DNA from: Chara braunii
Lineage: Eukaryota; Streptophyta; Charophyceae; Charales; Characeae
Assembly (NCBI GenBank): GCA_003427395.1
Contig: BFEA01000260.1
Span: 1,404,712 to 1,435,608, forward strand
DNA length: 30,897 bases
Direction of reading: 5' to 3'
Part shown: positions 29,925 to 30,897 of the stretch, piece by piece
How positions within the stretch are numbered: the first letter of the stretch is position 1
Layout: the number at the start of each line of letters is the position of its first letter
The notes under the pieces: model-generated
Databases searched by the model: none
The model's input: only the letters and a program-made list of their open reading frames with translations
Told to the model about the DNA's origin: nothing
Program-made: the position numbers and the translations under genes

Positions 29925-30182
29925 TAAGTGGAGCGAGGCGTTACTCTCGAAACTTCGGGAGTCTGGAGTAGTGGAGCGAGGGCCCTTATGGAGGGGAGCG
30001 GAACTGAAGAGGGGGAAGGACAAACATTTTAGCCCAGGGTTAAATCTGAAATTGTCCAAGCCTCGATGCACTCCACTCCACGGCGGACCCTCCTGACTGC
30101 GAACGAAGCGCAGCCTCTTGGCTGCGAAATGCTAACAGGGCCAGCGGCCCTGATCGACATAGAATAGGCCTGCCTTCTTCCG

Positions 30183-30284
30183 CCGAATACAACGTACGGT
30201 AATTATGGCTGTATTTAGACTGAAAGATACCCCCAATTCAGCTATAATGACCGTACGTCTATAATGACCGTCCGTTGTATTCGG
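30183..30284. mobile_element. Short foldback element, 102 bp
   Basis: CCGAATACAACGTACGGTAA at 30183 and the inverted right arm CCGAATACAACGGACGGTCA (ending 30284) match at 23 of 26 positions. Between them is a direct repeat CTATAATGACCGT at 30242 and 30260. Outer flanks (CTTC left, GAAG right) extend the symmetry; no target-site duplication is evident. Confidence 0.6.
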
Positions 30285-30452
30285 GGGAAGAGAAGACTGC
30301 GGGGGTGAGGTTTCTGTGCGCGTGTGCTCCCGGTGGTGCATGCTTGCGTGGGTGAGGTTTGTGTGCGTTTCGTGCTTGCGTGTGTGCAGTACTTGCGTGT
30401 GGGTGCGGGGAGCGGGGAGAGGGGCTGTGCTTACCCAACACACCCACCCACG

Positions 30453-30467
30453 CACACACACACAGAT

Positions 30468-30500
<33 letters not shown>
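30453..30500. repeat. (CA)n microsatellite
   Basis: CA run with one GATA interruption, preceded by a GTGC-rich stretch that is partly its reverse complement. Confidence 0.9.
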
Positions 30501-30503
<3 letters not shown>

Positions 30504-30897
30504 CCGCGGGGAAACATGAGGGGTGTGCTGCTCTAGATTGTTGTTGCAAGCCACGAGAGTCGGACCACCTTTTTTTGGTCGAAAGAGGGTCGAAAAGCTT
30601 CGCGCGGAAGCGGTAAGCCGTGATCTTATCCTTTCTCCTCCTCCTCCTCCTCCTCCTTCTCCTCCTCCTTTTGCCCTCGGCTCTCCGCCTTTCGACATCC
30701 TGTCTCAATATCCGTCTGCATCTGCTTTACTCGTATCTCCTCTCCATGGCGACCTATGCTCCTGCTTCTTCAGCTCCCGTCATTGCAGACTCCCCCCCTC
30801 CTCGGCTTTCCTTCCATTTCCTTCGATCTCCCTCAATAACATCGTTGGTGCAGTCCAGACGACCAGCATATGCCAATTTTATTGATTTGTGTTTATG
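30501..30897. other. Pyrimidine-rich end of window
   Basis: No gene is supported. A (CTC)n run lies at about 30636-30657 and is C/T-rich to the end; GCGGTAAGC at about 30610 is donor-like. Confidence 0.45.

Larger units (their letters stand above)
28300..29985. mobile_element. Outer inverted-repeat element hosting two MITEs
   Basis: The left end GGGTCTCGCTCCACTACAC (28300) and the inverted right end GGGCCCTCGCTCCACTACTC (ending 29985) align over about 27 bases. Inside lie two more copies of the CTCCACTTACTC part of this end in opposite orientations, each split by a MITE insertion (28398 and 29925). TTA follows the right end but CTT precedes the left, so a target-site duplication is not intact. 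No protein is encoded. Confidence 0.5.

Noticed and set aside
1-30897. CRISPR array, bacterial operon or prophage features
   Set aside because: There are no regularly spaced direct repeats with unique spacers, and no clustered prokaryote-type genes; all evidence is eukaryotic.

Overview
The window reads as nuclear DNA from a large, repeat-rich eukaryotic genome. There are no bacterial operons. It contains a poly(A)-tailed LINE, short terminal-inverted-repeat elements with target-site duplications, tRNA-like repeat heads, many microsatellites, consensus splice sites and an assembly gap of Ns. A plant-type LINE (zinc-knuckle ORF1, APE/RT/zf-RVT ORF2) beside a trihelix/MYB-SANT-like protein suggests a streptophyte, possibly a charophyte alga such as Chara. 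The organism is an inference. No intact host gene can be assigned with confidence.

Layout. 1-2821: a minus-strand gene for a MYB/SANT-like (trihelix) protein, broken by frameshifts and one in-frame TAG. 2822-5257: gene-poor DNA with a (TG)n tract, a small inverted-repeat family and a well-formed type III hammerhead self-cleaving ribozyme at 4592-4646. 5258-12291: a nearly complete but inactivated L1-like LINE ending in AATAAA and 44 A. 12629-13441: one copy of a dispersed repeat with tRNA-like promoter boxes (second copy 23165-23982, third partial copy 26827-26960). 13890-14626: a composite array in which a hairpin-forming minisatellite unit alternates with (GA)n and (GT)n. 16007-16781 and 16880-17393: two neighbouring hAT-type non-autonomous elements, each with a perfect 8-bp target-site duplication. 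17402-23160: AT-rich DNA with weak exon-like segments, a diverged tandem repeat and a 131-N gap in a (TC)n tract. 23983-27600: pyrimidine-rich DNA, one exon candidate, convergent tRNA-like SINE heads and a foldback element. 27985-30300: nested inverted-repeat elements, including two PIF/Harbinger-like MITEs with TTA/TAA duplications.

The most notable biological signal is the hammerhead ribozyme. Its topology is the one known from plant retrozymes and viroid-like RNAs, and a primer-binding-site-like motif and a perfect 11-bp hairpin lie downstream. The most notable technical signal is a 38-bp palindrome at 28567-28604 identical to the Nextera mate-pair junction adapter. It sits between two exact 74-bp copies of flanking sequence, so that part of the assembly is artefactual. 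The mobile elements do not form a pathway: the autonomous LINE is inactivated, and the MITEs, SINE-like repeats and ribozyme locus would all need enzymes encoded elsewhere.
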